Assembly: GCA_958298945.1 (NCBI GenBank)
Contig: OY282605.1
Location: forward strand, 41,580,811 to 41,644,810
Origin: Atherix ibis
Taxonomy: Eukaryota > Arthropoda > Insecta > Diptera > Athericidae
Direction of reading: 5' to 3'
DNA: 64,000 nt
Part shown: positions 12,910 to 24,518 of the stretch, piece by piece
How the letters are laid out: the number at the start of each line of letters is the position of its first letter
Numbering within the stretch: position 1 is the first letter of the stretch
Program-made: the position numbers and the translations under genes
The notes under the pieces: model-generated
Databases searched by the model: none
What the model was told of the DNA's origin: nothing
Seen by the model: only the letters and a program-made list of their open reading frames with translations

Positions 12910-13740
12910 TTTATTTTAAGACTTTATTTAACATGATTTTAATGGTAACATCATAAGCCTCTCTCATAGAAGTCCTAGTCCCTGTTGGCGAAAAACTCGA
13001 CTAGGTGATTTTTACAATCTTCTCTTGATGCCAATTTCTTATCACTAAGTAAGTTTTGCAATGATAAAAAAAGATAGTGATCGCTTGGTGTCAGGTCGGG
13101 ACTATAATGTGGATGCATCAAAACTTCCAAACCAAGCTCCCAGAGTTTCTGGCGAGATACTATAGACGTGTGTGGCCTGTCGTTGTCCTAATAGAACACA
13201 TCACCTCTCCTGTTGGCCAATTTTTGTTACTTCTGGTCAATCTCTAGCTTCAAACGATCTAATTGTTGACAGTAGGGGTCTGAATTTAGTGTTTAGACAT
13301 ATGGAAGCAGCTCATAGTAGATCATTTCTTTCCAGTCCCATTAATTTCACAGTAAAACGTTCATGGCTTTGAACCGCTTCATCGCGCTTTGATCACGATT
13401 TTTTCGCACAATATTGTCGAATGTGATCTATTGCTAGTCCCCAGTCAGCATCCATTTAAGGAATGGGTAGATTTAGTTCCGTTTGATCAAGGCTTCGCAA
13501 ATAGAAATACGATCCATTATGATTATTTTGTGTCAATTCGTGTGACACCCAAAAAACAAGCTTCTTTTTTAATTCAGCTTTATGCAGATGGTTTAAAACT
13601 GTTTTGTGGTCAATCTTTAGTTCTTGGGCGATGTTACGATTGCTAACATACCGATCTACTTCGATTATTTGCATGTTTTTATCGATATTTTCGACGACGG
13701 GGGCCTACCTTTGCAAGGTGTATCTTTAACATCGGGGATG
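12910..13740 (-). mobile_element. Mariner relic related to the 62274-63518 element
   Basis: Minus-strand frame pieces parallel the element at 62.3-63.5 kb in order: a helix-turn-helix EVDRYVSNRNIAQELKIDHK then TVLNHLHKAELKKKL (13456-13674), WVSHELTQNN in place of the WVPHELSQKN linker, then a weakly legible catalytic core and the C-terminal region (12950-13200, complement of words such as 'gtcctagtccctgttggcgaaaaa'). Both ends are lost. Frameshifts are numerous. Confidence 0.65.
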
Positions 13741-14296
13741 CTGGAGGCAATGCTATAACAGTTACTAGTGACCGCTATCGAAACTTTCTTACATGTTGGA
13801 AACTTTCTTCTACCCGAATTGGATCAATTAGGCCTATAAAACATGCGGTTCCAACAAAACGGTGCCACATCACACACAGCTCGTGCTACGATGCACATTT
13901 TGAGAACAAATTTTCCCGAGCAAATAATGTCAAAAAGTAGTAATATCGACTGGCTTCCACAATTCCCTGATTTGAACCCTCCCAATTTCTTCATATGGGG
14001 ATACTTGAAGGAAAAGGTGTACACTAACAAAACCAACCACAACCTCAATACTTCAGGTCAATATTCGAAACGAAATTGCTGAAATAACACAAAAAGTCTG
14101 CGAAAATGTTATGTAAAATATTTTTAAAAGAGCTCCCCTTTGTGCCGCGATCAGAAGTAATCATTTGGCCGACGTTATATTGCATACATAATGTTAAAGA
14201 ACACATAAATAATTAATAAAATATTAATTATAAAATTGTATTTAATTTAAAAGTTATTTTAAAAAAACTTCGACCTGGAACATAAAACACACTCTG
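13740..14296 (+). mobile_element. DD41D mariner relic with both later catalytic Asp changed to Asn
   Basis: The frame at 13843-14082 reads FQQNGATSHTARATMHILRT, then SNIDWLPQFPDLNPPNFFIW and GYLKEKVYTNK. The 41-residue spacing between the second and third catalytic positions is kept, but both acids are Asn (QQN, PPN). Upstream fragments (AITVTSDRYRNFL) and a downstream frameshifted tail (RGNHLADV-like, near 14150) are visible. The right end, near 14270-14296, terminates in a 'cacactctg|ta' word as expected for a mariner terminus. The left end is not resolved; the element abuts the previous relic. Confidence 0.7.
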
Positions 14297-14509
14297 TATC
14301 ACTACAGCCATCTATCGAAAAATAATTTTTCCGCTACCTTCACGTAATATAAAAAGTTACCTGTCTAAAAAGATTTTATGATCTTTTTGACTCAGTTATA
14401 ACGTTTTTTGAGAACAAAGATAATTCGTTAAGAGGGAACTTAATGAAACGAATCAACAGGCTGCAAAGAGATTATTTGAATTTGATCAAAGCAAAGGTAA
14501 CTACACATA

Positions 14510-15745
14510 CCACCTTGATCAAAATGTTACCGGAATTTATTCAGACAATTAAAAATACAAGTTTATTTATCATAATCTATATTATCCCCTTCAAAGTAAT
14601 CCCCATGGACTTTAACACACTTATGCCAGCGCTTGATCCAATCCTCGAAACATTTTTTATATTCGTGTTTCGGTATGTCCATCAGTGCTCCTTGCGATTT
14701 TTCCATTACTTCCTCTCGGCTGCTGAAACGCGTTACCCGTAATGGTTTTTTAACTTGATTGAACAGAAAGAAGTCACAGGGAGCAAAATCAGGTGAATTC
14801 GGTGGTTGTTGAATGGTATTTGTTGCATTTTTCGTCAAAAAATTACGAATAATGATGGCACTGTGCGACGGTGCGTTATCATGGTGCAAAATCCACGAGT
14901 TTTCTGCCCACAATTCTGGTCTCTTTCGGCGAATTGCTTTACGCAAAAGTCCCATAAAGCCCAAATAATACTCTTTGTTTACTGTCCGGCCTTCTGGCAA
15001 AAATTCATGATGCACTACACCGTTGTAATCCATGAAAACCGTGAGCATTGCCTTCTTTTTTGACTAAAAACGACGTGGTTTTTTTGGTCTCGGCTCATTT
15101 GGTGAACGCCATTCACTTGCCTGATGTCTGCATTGCGTGTCGTACTCATTAACCTACGTCTCGTCTCCAGTAATGATCCTTTTGATGAATGAGGGATCGG
15201 ATTCAGCCTCGCAAATCATGTCTTTTGCGACGTCAACACGGTCTATTTTTTGCATGAAATTGAGGTCTTTTCCTACCAACTTTGCTGCTACACGACGGAA
15301 ACTCAAATCATTAACCAAAATGACTTGGACGGATCCATAGGCAATGTTCAAGTTCTCCGCTATCTTTCTGATGGTCGATGGTCTGCCACTGCGTTCATTA
15401 ACATATCTTCGATTGACTCACAACAACTTTTGAACCGCTCGTGCCACTGGTAAACGACCGTTTTCTTTTCCAACATTTCCAAAGTTCGCGCACCATTAAA
15501 TTCGTTTTTTACGCAAAATTTAATACAAGTTCGTTGTTGCAAATTTAAATCCATTTCTAAAATTTTAAAAAATCGCCAACACACACAGAGATAGATGTAC
15601 TCTTGGCTACGTAACTTTTTCAAATGTCAAGCTATGAGGCTAAGCTTTAGAGGGAATATCAACAACAGATGTACTAACTTAACAAAAAAAAAACAGAACT
15701 CAAATCGGAACGATGGGAACGCCACACTATTTTTGATCAAGGTGG
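14510..15745 (-). mobile_element. Group H mariner, copy 2, inactivated
   Basis: A 1236-bp element flanked by TA (14508-14509 and 15746-15747), with TIRs beginning CCACCTTGATCAAAA at both ends. The transposase on minus starts at MDLNLQQRTCIKFCVKNEFN (near 15555) and ends at GDYFEGDNIDYDK (14563). It is broken into three frames: N-terminal (HERFKSCCESIED, frameshifted at the GRPS block), a middle part with ITGDET followed by a stop, and an uninterrupted C-terminal block (14563-15048) with VFMDYNGVVHHEFLPEGRTV, HHDNAPSHSA and SPDFAPCDFFLF. The second and third Asp have DD34D spacing. It is otherwise full length, and differs from the copy at 58.3-59.6 kb in where the damage lies. Confidence 0.9.
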
Positions 15746-16770
15746 TATTTCTGCGTTCGTGGCAAAACTTGCATTGTACAAACAAAAATTAGTTTCCGAA
15801 TCTTTCCTTTATGAAAACAAATGATGACGAAATTCTCATATTTAATTTTATTTAAAAGTGGTACAAAGCCTAATGTACAAATACCTAAATTTCATATAAA
15901 CTGATCTTTAGAACTAAATGTTTGTTGAACATGCGTTCGATAATTTTAGTATCAATCAGACTTTTCAGCGCATTATTGCGAGTATTTCCAAAATGGTAGT
16001 GGGGAGGGGGAGTTGGTCCTTAATGCTCCATAAATTTACGTATGATCTAAAAAAACGCTAAGATATCTTCAATGCTCACTGACAGTCAGTGTACTGACCC
16101 TGTTGGGAAATTTATTGGGCACTGCTTCACAGAATCACATACGTTTAGTTACCGGATGAGATTAAAATTTATTGGACACGTCTAGGAGATGCCAACGTAA
16201 AAGTTATTCATGACTTTTCTGCCACAAATTGTATTTCGATCCAAAAATATCCAAAATAATAAATATTGTGCGTGGACAATTATTAATGAGCGGACAATTA
16301 CTAATGAAAGTTGAAATTTTAATTAATTTATTGAGTGATGATATACTTGCAAATTTAGAACTTTAATGAAATTCAATAGAAAATACATCTAATAGAATAT
16401 CTTATTGATGTTATTCTTGGTATCTAAGTATTTTTGAAAAATTATAATTAGAGATAATCAATTGTTAATGGATTTTTCAATGAAGTAAATGAAACTATGA
16501 CCTTGACTATTTATTATAATTCACTCAATGTGACAATTTCTGATAATTAAGCTTAAGTAAGATTTAAGAAAACTTTAATGGAATTGACTTATGGAAGTGG
16601 ATTGAGGTCATGCTCTCCTTAAATAAATAGAAATTATTTAATGCTGGGCATTGTAATATCATTCAATTAAGAGACTCATTATTGCTATTATGACTATTTA
16701 TAATTCGTAATTACATTTAGATTCGTAGTTTCATTAAATGGAAAAGTACTATTAGTATTTAAATTATATG
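15746..16770. other. Non-coding stretch between mariners
   Basis: No gene, RNA or element recognised. It holds a small palindrome CACTGACAGTCAGTG at 16078-16092 and a slightly GC-richer patch at about 15950-16200; the remainder is AT-rich. Confidence 0.5.
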
Positions 16771-18627
16771 CGAGGTCAGTTCAAAAAGTATCGCGAATTT
16801 TGTGTTTTTTCATGAATAAATGAATATCTATTTTGTACCCTTCAAAGTAATCCCCCACCAGATATTATATGTGTACACTTGTGCTAACATTTTTTCCAAT
16901 CCTCGAAGCACTTCAAAAAATCATTTTTTGTGATCTTGTTCAGCCTCCTTCGATGCCGTCTTTATCTCCTCAAACGTAGCGTAGCGTCGTCCTTTCATCC
17001 CTTTGACTTTTTCTCGTTTAATTTTGGGAACGAGAAAAAGTCAAAGGGAGCCAGATCTGGGGAATATGGTGGCTGCGGCATTATTAGTGTGTTGTTTTTG
17101 GCCAAAAATTTGCGCACAAGCATCGATGCGTGAGCAGGGGCGTTATCATGGTGCAAAAGCCAATTTTTGTTCTTCCACAAATCCAGGTGTTTCTTGCAGA
17201 ATGCTTCACGCAACTTGCGCAAAACTTGCAGGTAATATTCCTTATTGATCGTTCTACCCTGCGGCAAGAACTCATGATGCACCACGCCCCTGAAATCGAA
17301 GAAAACTCTAAGCAAAACAGTTCCGGCACGCTTTTCGTCGTTCACATCTTCTCGGCCCTCTGAGAACATTTTGTACCACCGATAAATATTGCTTCGGTCT
17401 AAGGTAACTTCACCATATGCCACAGTCAACATTCAGAATGCGTCCGCGCAATTAATTTTATTTTTCACACAAAATTTAATACAGGGTTTTCCAATAACAG
17501 TGATATGATTTCTAAGTGACGTTTCGGCCATTTGTAATATGTCATGAGCTGTCATTTTTTTTCATTGTATTCAGTAATGTTTACAATTTTATCATGAAGA
17601 GAAATACGCAAGAACAACGTTTACAAATTATTCAATTTTATAATCAAAGTAATCGTTATCCAATTTAAGAAAATCATCTTCTCCGATGAGGCTCACTTTC
17701 ATCTGAGTGGTGCAGTAAATAAACAAAACTGTCAATTCTGGTGTGAAGAAAATCCACAAATTATTCATGAACACCCATTATATTCACCTAAATTGACAGT
17801 TTGGTATGGTTTTTGGTCTGGTGGAATCATCGGTCCGTACTTTTTTCGCCATGAAGCTGGTAACACCGTTACTGTTAATGGAGAGCAGTATAGATCGATG
17901 ATAACCACCTTTTTATGGCAGAAATTGGAAGAAGTTGATCTTGAGAACATCTGGTTCCAACAAGACGGGGCTACGTACCACACAGCGCGTGCAACAAACG
18001 AATTATTGCGAGAAAAGTTTGGAGTTTCGATTATTTCAAGAAATTGTGACATTGAATGGCCTCCAAGGAGTTGTGATTTAACATCATTAGACTATTTCTT
18101 GTGGGGTTATTTGAAGTCATTGGTCTTTAGCAATAAACCAGACTCTTTTCAACCTTTAGAAGTCAATATTGAACGTGCTATTCATGACATACGACTTGAT
18201 TTAATGAAAAAAGTGCTCGAAAATTGGGTTTATCGAATTCGTTCTTGCAAAAGAAGTCGTGGAGGCCATTTGAATGACGTTTAATTCAGAATTTAATTGT
18301 ATTGATAGTACTTTATATTAAATAAAAAACATTTGAATTTCCTGAACAATTAGTATGTTTTTAAAAAAAAAAAATCATATCAGTCCTTTTGAAAAACCCT
18401 ATAAATATTCTTTCATCCATTTTTATTGGAATGGGCAAAAATCGAAGACGAACGAAAACACGTGCAAGCAAAGCAGCTGTCAAAAATTAACTGAACATTC
18501 AAAATGGCCGAACTTGTCGGCATAAGTGAAAGATACGAGTATCAACATAACGCCACAAAAAATCGAAAATCGAATATACGTAACCCGCGGAAATTCAAAA
18601 TTCGCGATACTTTTTGAACAGACCTTT
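16771..18627 (-). mobile_element. Group A mariner (copy A2) split by a DD41D mariner
   Basis: The left end (3' terminus, CGAGGTCAGTTCAAAAAGTA) is at 16771 and the right end (5' terminus and leader, complement of the A 5' arm) runs from about 18404 to 18627. The transposase is on minus: the 16995-17432 frame holds LTVAYGEVTLDRSNIYRWYK, an internal deletion after NDEKRAG that removes the region up to the second catalytic block, then VVHHEFLPQGRTINKEYYLQ, HHDNAPAHAS and YSPDLAPFDFF. The C-terminus is frameshifted. At 17480-18403 the host sequence is interrupted at a TA by another mariner, leaving the first codons beyond the insertion. Confidence 0.88.
17482..18401 (+). mobile_element. DD41D (rosa-like) mariner nested in group A copy
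   Basis: The terminal words CAGGGTTTTCCAATA (left) and its partner ending AAAACCCT (right) are flanked by TA. The transposase starts at 17594 (MKRNTQEQRLQIIQFYNQSN), then has lost most of the DNA-binding domain by deletion near 17660. It continues from FSDEAHFHLSGAVNKQNC to the stop at 18284 (SRGGHLNDV). All three catalytic acids are present: SDEAHF, FQQDGATYHT and CDLTSLDYFLWGY, with 41 residues between the second and third, hence DD41D. The N-terminal deletion shifts frame, so no functional protein is expected from this copy. It is younger than the group A element it interrupts. Confidence 0.88.
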
Positions 18628-19277
18628 TATAAATATAATATCAGAAATATTTAGTTATAACGGATAATTTCAGGTAAAAAATTGTGCTGCTAGTTATTTT
18701 AGGAAGTAAAAATTTTAAATAAAACATATAAAAAAAAACTTTTACTTCCCTTCCAAAACATTAACCACAAAAATTGAATGAAATTTTTCCTATTTAAATT
18801 TAAAAAATATATAAATTCATTAACTTTATTTAATAATTTTATATACGCTTTTGTTTATTATGAAAATGTATAATAATAAAAGAAGAAACTATTGTAATAG
18901 AATAATATAGTGTTTAAAAGGTTGGAAAATTTGTCCATGTGTACGTAAATTGGAAACATAAATTTCCTTTTATTTTTCATTTAATGAAAGTTGATGGGGA
19001 GTCTAGAACAATACGAATTTTTTTTACTGTTCTGAGGAGCTTTTAAACTTCTGAAGTACTAAAAAGAATTCTCTTCCTGTACCAATCCAGTCTCCTGGAA
19101 TTTATTTTAGTTTCATGAACCTTCCTTTTTTTACGAGTGCATATACACATAGTGAATACACCTGTTTGAAATGATTTTTTATTTGATGGAATTGTTTTTT
19201 TTTTTTTTTGCGGTTTATATTCCATTATTATTATGTGATTTTTAATGGATATTTTTTATTCTGGTTTTTATTTGTAG
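18628..19277. other. Intergenic stretch upstream of the arylsulfatase gene
   Basis: AT-rich. It should contain or adjoin the 5' exon and promoter of the arylsulfatase gene, but no ATG-containing exon in a frame that splices correctly could be defended. A strong polypyrimidine tract and acceptor precede 19278. Confidence 0.4.
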
Positions 19278-21625
19278 CAAACAAATACTTTTCGCTAGTA
19301 GTAGTGGCTCTCAGCCTGATTAATTCCGGTCTGGCGACTAATCAAGTTTTCCGTCCACACATCATATTTATTTTGGCCGATGATTTGGTAAGATGAACTA
19401 ACAGATTATATTCGAGTATGTATCAGGAAGAGAAGCTTTTGTTGCTGACAATGCAGACAGACTACAGACATGGAACAAGCTCTCCAAGTGGCTTAACTCT
19501 TCCGGATGTTTGTTGACCTGTCCGTTTGTGCATTGAGATATTCATTTGAACAGTTCTTAACTCATACTACTCATCGTAGTGTATTGATTTAATAGAAAAA
19601 GTGATTTTGTTTTTTTTTTTTTGGTAAAAGGGTTGGAACGACTGCGGATTTCATGGTTCAGCACAAATTCCTACACCAAATATTGATGCTTTGGCATATT
19701 CTGGTATAGTATTGAATAGATATTATGTGAATCCGATTTGTACACCATCACGTTCGGCTTTGATGACAGGCAAATATCCAATCCATACAGGTTAGCTAGA
19801 TAGAAAAAGAGCACGTATATTTTGTATGTTTGAAAAATTGATTATTTATTTTTGTTTGCGGATAGGAATGCAACACACTGTTCTATATGCGGCTGAACCT
19901 CGAGGACTTCCTTTATCTGAAAAAATATTGCCCCAATATTTAAATGAATTGGGGTAGGTGGTGAACTGTTGTTTTTATGCACGGATATTAGAATACTGAA
20001 TTCAGAATAATTATTTTTTAATTATATGAATAAATACACATAGATATTCATCGCACATAGCTGGAAAATGGCATCTAGGTCATTTCAAGCGAGAATATAC
20101 CCCATTGTATCGTGGCTTTAAGTCACATGTTGGTTATTGGACTGGACATCATGACTATTTTGATCACACTGCTATGGAGAAACCATCATGGGGTTTGGAC
20201 ATTAGAAGAGGTTTGTAGCCCACATAATCTAATATGCACTTTGTTTCTGTAAAAAGTACGTTTTCCCTAATATACTTGGACACAAAAGGTTTGGATATTC
20301 CATATGAATTGCATGGTCACTACACAACTGATATTGTGACTGAAGAATCTGTACGAGTGATACGCAGTCACAATGCTTCGACACCATTGTTCTTGTATGT
20401 TGCCCATGCTGCTGTCCATTCTGGTAATCCATATAATCCATTGCCGGCACCTGATAGTGTTGTAGCAAAAATGGACCATATATCCAACTATAATCGTAGG
20501 AAATATGCTGGTAAATTAATCTACAGACTGTAAAGATATACAAAAAGAGTACTTGTAATTCTCGTAATTCACGTGATCTCGTCTCAATTGTTCCAGCGAT
20601 GCTATCCAAACTGGATGACTCTGTCGGTGCTGTTGTGCATGAATTAAAAGCACAAAACATGCTGAAGCATTCTATTATAGTGTTCAGTACCGACAATGGT
20701 GGTCCGGCTGAAGGATTCAATTTGAATCATGCTTCAAATTGGCCGTTGCGTGGAGTGAAGAATACATTGTGGGAGGGTGGCGTCCGTGGTGCAGGATTAC
20801 TTTGGAGTCCAATGTTAGAGAAACCAAAACGAGTGTCGAACCAAACAATGCACATAGCAGACTGGCTTCCAACACTTTATCATGCAGCTGGCGGTGACAT
20901 TAGGTATGAGTAAATGTATTTTATGCCAATAATAAATGGTTAAAATTCTCGTAAAAGTGATTTAGGCTCAAACTTGGATGGTGTCAATGTATGGGACGAG
21001 TTGTCCGGAGACAAATTATCACCCCGAAAAGAAATTCTCCACAATATCGATGATATTTGGGGTAGTGCTGCATTAACTGTAGGTGATTGGAAAATAGTTA
21101 AAGGTACGCACTATAATGGAGTTTGGGATGGTTGGTATGGTCCGCCAGGATTAAGATCGGATTCAGCTTATTCCATTTCGAACGTTATTACAAGTCATGC
21201 TGGAAAAGCTGTCACACACTTGCATTTAATGCCAGATAAAGAAAAAATTCGCCAAATCAGATCAGATGCTTCGATAGCTTGCATTAAAATTGATGAATAC
21301 GTACGGGAGGCTAACACTTGTTTGCCATTAGAAGCACCTTGCCTATTCAATGTGAACGAAGATCCTTGTGAACAATATAATCTTGCAATGAGGTAAATAA
21401 AGATATTTTTAATTTTTTTTTTACATTTATTCATTTATTTTTATTAATATGTCAATAACTAGATATCCGAATATATTGAATGCTTTACTTAAAAAACTTA
21501 ACGAAGCTAATGCAACTGCACTGCCACCTGGTAATTTACCAATAGATCCTCGAGGAGATCCAAGATTTTGGGATAATACATGGACTGATTTTGGTGATTA
21601 TAGTATAAAAAGTGTAGTTTTTTAA
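19278..21625 (+). CDS. Arylsulfatase B-like enzyme, eight exons
   Basis: A sulfatase that hydrolyses sulfate esters, most like arylsulfatase B (N-acetylgalactosamine-4-sulfatase) of the secretory/lysosomal pathway. Exons: 19278-19387, 19631-19790, 19866-19953, 20044-20210, 20289-20510, 20597-20903, 20958-21392 and 21463-21625 (TAA), about 550 codons, similar to family length. Seen in order: a hydrophobic signal-like segment ([15 protein letters not shown]), the metal-binding ILADDLGWND, the CTPSR formylglycine motif at 19739-19753, AGKWHLGH with the catalytic Lys and His, [19 protein letters not shown], and a C-terminal [19 protein letters not shown]. Exon 7 starts at 20958, not at the nearer AG at 20965, because only that choice keeps frame ([13 protein letters not shown]). 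No ATG lies in the first visible exon before the signal segment, so a short upstream initiator exon is likely. No damage was seen, so this is an intact host gene. Confidence 0.92.
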
Positions 21626-21758
21626 TATTGTCTTTAATTAATTTTTTTTCTTCTTTTGTTTCATTTTTAATGTAATTATTGAAATGAAAATTTATGAATA
21701 TTTTTATGGACTTTTGGTTTTTATTTGGGAGAAAATTTCTTTTTCGTATAATTAATTA

Positions 21759-21764
21759 AATAAA
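21759..21764 (+). promoter_or_regulatory. Polyadenylation signal of the arylsulfatase gene
   Basis: AATAAA 134 bp after the stop codon, followed by an A-run at 21770-21780. Confidence 0.55.
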
Positions 21765-21935
21765 ATTTGAAAAAAAAAATGAAATTTTGTTTATCTTCTT
21801 CTTAATATTATGTAAGTAATATTTGAATTATCGGCGACTGAAATATTTGTTTTTTGGTAAATCATTTTTTATTGAACATACGAAGGATGTGTATTGGAAA
21901 AAGAAAGATTACCAATTAGGCTTCCAATCTAAATA

Positions 21936-22817
21936 CGAGGTCTGTTCAAAAAGTATCACGAATTTTGAATTTTCGCGGGTTTCGTATATTCGATTTTCGA
22001 TATTTTTATGGCGTTATGTTGGTACTCATGTCTCCCACTTATGCCGACAATTTAGGCCACTTTGAATGTTCAGCTAATTTTTGACAGTTGCTTTGCTTGC
22101 ATGTGTTTTAGCTCGTCTTCGATTTTTGCCCATTTTTGGCCAAAAACAACATCGCATTAATATTGCTAAAGAGCTGTTGGACTCTATCCGCGACGACCCA
22201 AATTTCCTCCAGAGGGTCATGACTGGTGACGTAACACGGTTTATGGTTATGACGTGGAAACCAAAGCTCAATCATACCTATGGAAGCTGCCGCACGAGCC
22301 AAGACTGAAAAAAGTGCGCCAAGTTCGGTCGAATGTTAAGGTTTTGCTTACAGTTTTCTTCGATTGCAGGGGCGTGGTGCATCATGAGTTCCTGCCAAAG
22401 GGTAGAACGGTCAATAAGGAATATTATCTGCAAGTAATGCGCAAGTTGCGCGAAGCCATCCGCCAGAAACGCCCGGATTTGTGGAAGAACAAAAATTGGC
22501 TTTTGCCAGTTTTGGTCAAAAACAACACACTAACAATACCGCAGCCACCGTATTCCCCAGATCTGGGCCCCTGTGATTTTTTCTTGTTCCCGAAACGGAT
22601 TCTTTGATCCATTTTTTGGAATGGGCAAAAATCGAAGACGAGCCAAAACACGTGCAAGCAAAGCAGCTATCAAAAATTAACTGAACATTCAAAGTGGCCT
22701 AACTTGTCGGCATAAATGGGAGACATGAGTACCAATATAACGTCACAAAAAATCGAAAATCGAATGTACGTAACCCGCGGAAATTCAACATTCGCGATAC
22801 TTTTTTAACAGACCTCG
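21936..22817 (+). mobile_element. Group A mariner derivative with two 5' ends (copy A3)
   Basis: An 882-bp element between TA (21934-21935) and TA (22818-22819). The left arm (21936-22135) is the group A 5' terminus and leader. It joins directly to the middle of the transposase (NIAKELLDSIRDD, MTGD followed by a frameshift, VVHHEFLPKGRTVNKEYYLQ), with the HHDNAPAH block replaced by a deletion, then PYSPDLGPCDFFLFPK. At 22594/22595 this is joined to an inverted copy of the 5' end reaching into codons MDQRIR, so the right arm (22595-22817) is also 5'-type, with the subterminal word that is normally found only at the 5' end. This is the best preserved of the three derivatives. Confidence 0.85.
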
Positions 22818-22884
22818 TACTTAACAATTCAGCAATGTCATCATCGTCTTATTGATTATATTGAATTCTGTTTTTAGAGGGAAG

Positions 22885-23200
22885 AGTATTGTCCAGAAGT
22901 ATTCTTAGACATTTCTCTTATTGGCGATCATGTTTGGCATCGTGGGTATTTTTGGCAACTAAAAAGATTCCTTTCTTTCACATTTTAAAGTTATGTATAA
23001 AAAGCAATTAATTCAGAATTGTTAGAACTATTATTTATGCTATTTCAGCTGGAGTCTCACAAGGCAGTATCGTTGGTCCTATTTAAGATGATATTTATAC
23101 CCATGATCATTGCCACTTATTTCTAATAATTTACAGTTCCATACCTACAATCTCCAATCATTATTTACGAGATATAGAGCAGAGGTAAATGATCAGAAAA
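22885..23200 (+). mobile_element. Jockey-type LINE reverse transcriptase fragment
   Basis: Two + strand frame pieces: LIGDHVWHRGYFWQLKRFLS (about 22915-22985), matching the 'AFDRVWH.GLL.KLK' block, and AGVSQGSIVGPI followed by a stop and YTHD (about 23050-23110), matching the 'GVPQGS.LGP.LY..Y..D' block of LINE reverse transcriptases. Stops and frameshifts are present. A sequence of about 70 bp separates the two. No ends or tail are visible. Confidence 0.65.
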
Positions 23201-23544
23201 GTGCGCACATTAATTTTTCTTTTTTTCCAAAAAAAACTCCTATATCTTAACGGCAAAATAATTCCATAATGTATTAAAGTGCGATACTGAGGACTTTATC
23301 TAGACAAGAGACTAACCACGGATTTATTAGGCCAATTTGGACTTATATAATTGAATTTTGCGATACAATCGACTATTCCGATTACTATTGTATTCAGTAC
23401 TTTTAATCCAAGATCATTCGTAAAAGTGAAGATGCCGCCTTTTACGTTCGTAATAATATAATACATCTTTACCGAAATGTTGCCTTTATTCAGAACTTGT
23501 GAATTTTCCGTTACCGAAAAAATCATTCCCGTTTATCTTATCAC

Positions 23545-24518
23545 CGGTGTAAGGCTGGCGAAATAGATTTTTTGCCGTCAATTGGACGATATGGACTTGG
23601 ACAATATCTGGTTTCAATAGGACGGCGCGACTTAACACACAGCAGTTGAAACCAGGGACAGATTGATGCGAGCTGGCCGCCAAGATCAAGCGATTTAACG
23701 TCCTAAGGGGGGATACGTTAAGTCAATGGTCGATGCCAGGTGTGGGAAAATGAGGCTAATAGAGCCGCATACGGGGTGGGGAATTGAAACTCTTAGAGCT
23801 GCAATCGTATGTAGTCGCTTATATAGTAGGTCTTTTGTTGAATTAAATTAAATTAAATTTGAATTTGTGTATTTAAATGTATGTAACTATGGTGGTACTC
23901 GCTGAACTCATGCGTACCTACCCTTGATCTATACCAATTAACCGACAATATGGTGGAGGAAGATTACACGTTGCATTATTTCGAGACATACTGATATCAG
24001 GCTGGCCGCCAAGATCAAGCGATTTACCGTCCTTAAGCTTTTTGCTATGGGGATACGTTAAGTAAATGGTCGATGCCAGGTGTGGGAAAATTATATTCAT
24101 AGAGCCGTATACGAGGTGGGTAAATGAGACTCTTAGAGCCGTAATCGTAGGTAATCGCTTCCATAGTAGGTCTTTGGTTGAATTAAATTTGAATTTGTAT
24201 ATTTAATATAATGTATCTATGGTGGCTCTCATTGACCTCATGCGTACCCATCGACAATATTTTCCGAACCGTAAAAGAACATCTGTGAAGCCATCGGTAA
24301 GATTCAGCCAGATTTATGCCGTAGAGTCAACTAAAATTGGGCCTCTCGGTTCATTTCCCGCAAACAAAATTATGAAAACTGTTTGAAAAAATATTTAAAA
24401 AAAAAAAATTAATTTAAATGTAATTTAATTTGCACTAAAGGTATTTGCTATAGCTTACAGATAAATCGTTTAAATTAATTTAATTTAAAAGATTATACAC
24501 CATCAATAAAAAACCCTG
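23545..24518 (+). mobile_element. DD41D mariner relic carrying an internal tandem duplication
   Basis: Decayed DD41D transposase: DLDNIWFQ and a stop in place of the second Gln before DGAT (about 23590-23640), then WPPRSSDLPSLSFLLWGYVK (about 24003-24065, third Asp replaced by Ser), and a C-terminal KIQPDLCRRV..NWASR (about 24297-24345). The right end 'aaaaaccctg|ta' at 24518 matches the CAGGGTTTT terminus of the element at 17482-18401. The segment from the third catalytic block onward is present twice with a 329-bp period. Confidence 0.7.
23672..24255 (+). repeat. Tandem duplication, 329-bp period, two units
   Basis: Units begin with the same word GCTGGCCGCCAAGATCAAGC at 23672 and 24001. 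They share 'gtcgatgccaggtgtgggaaaat', 'agagccg.atac', 'gtaggtctttggttgaattaaa' and 'tcatgcgtacc' in the same order. The units are diverged, with indels (the first lacks the 'ttaagctttttgctat' piece), so the duplication is not recent. It lies within the DD41D relic. Confidence 0.8.

Noticed and set aside
16995..17432. Reading the 145-codon frame as a novel small transposase
   Set aside because: It is group A transposase with an internal deletion joining NDEKRAG to the block before VVHHEFLPQG; it lacks the first catalytic Asp.
20229..20720. 163-codon open frame on the minus strand across arylsulfatase exons 5-6
   Set aside because: It crosses exons and introns of a well supported gene on the other strand and has no similarity to a known protein.
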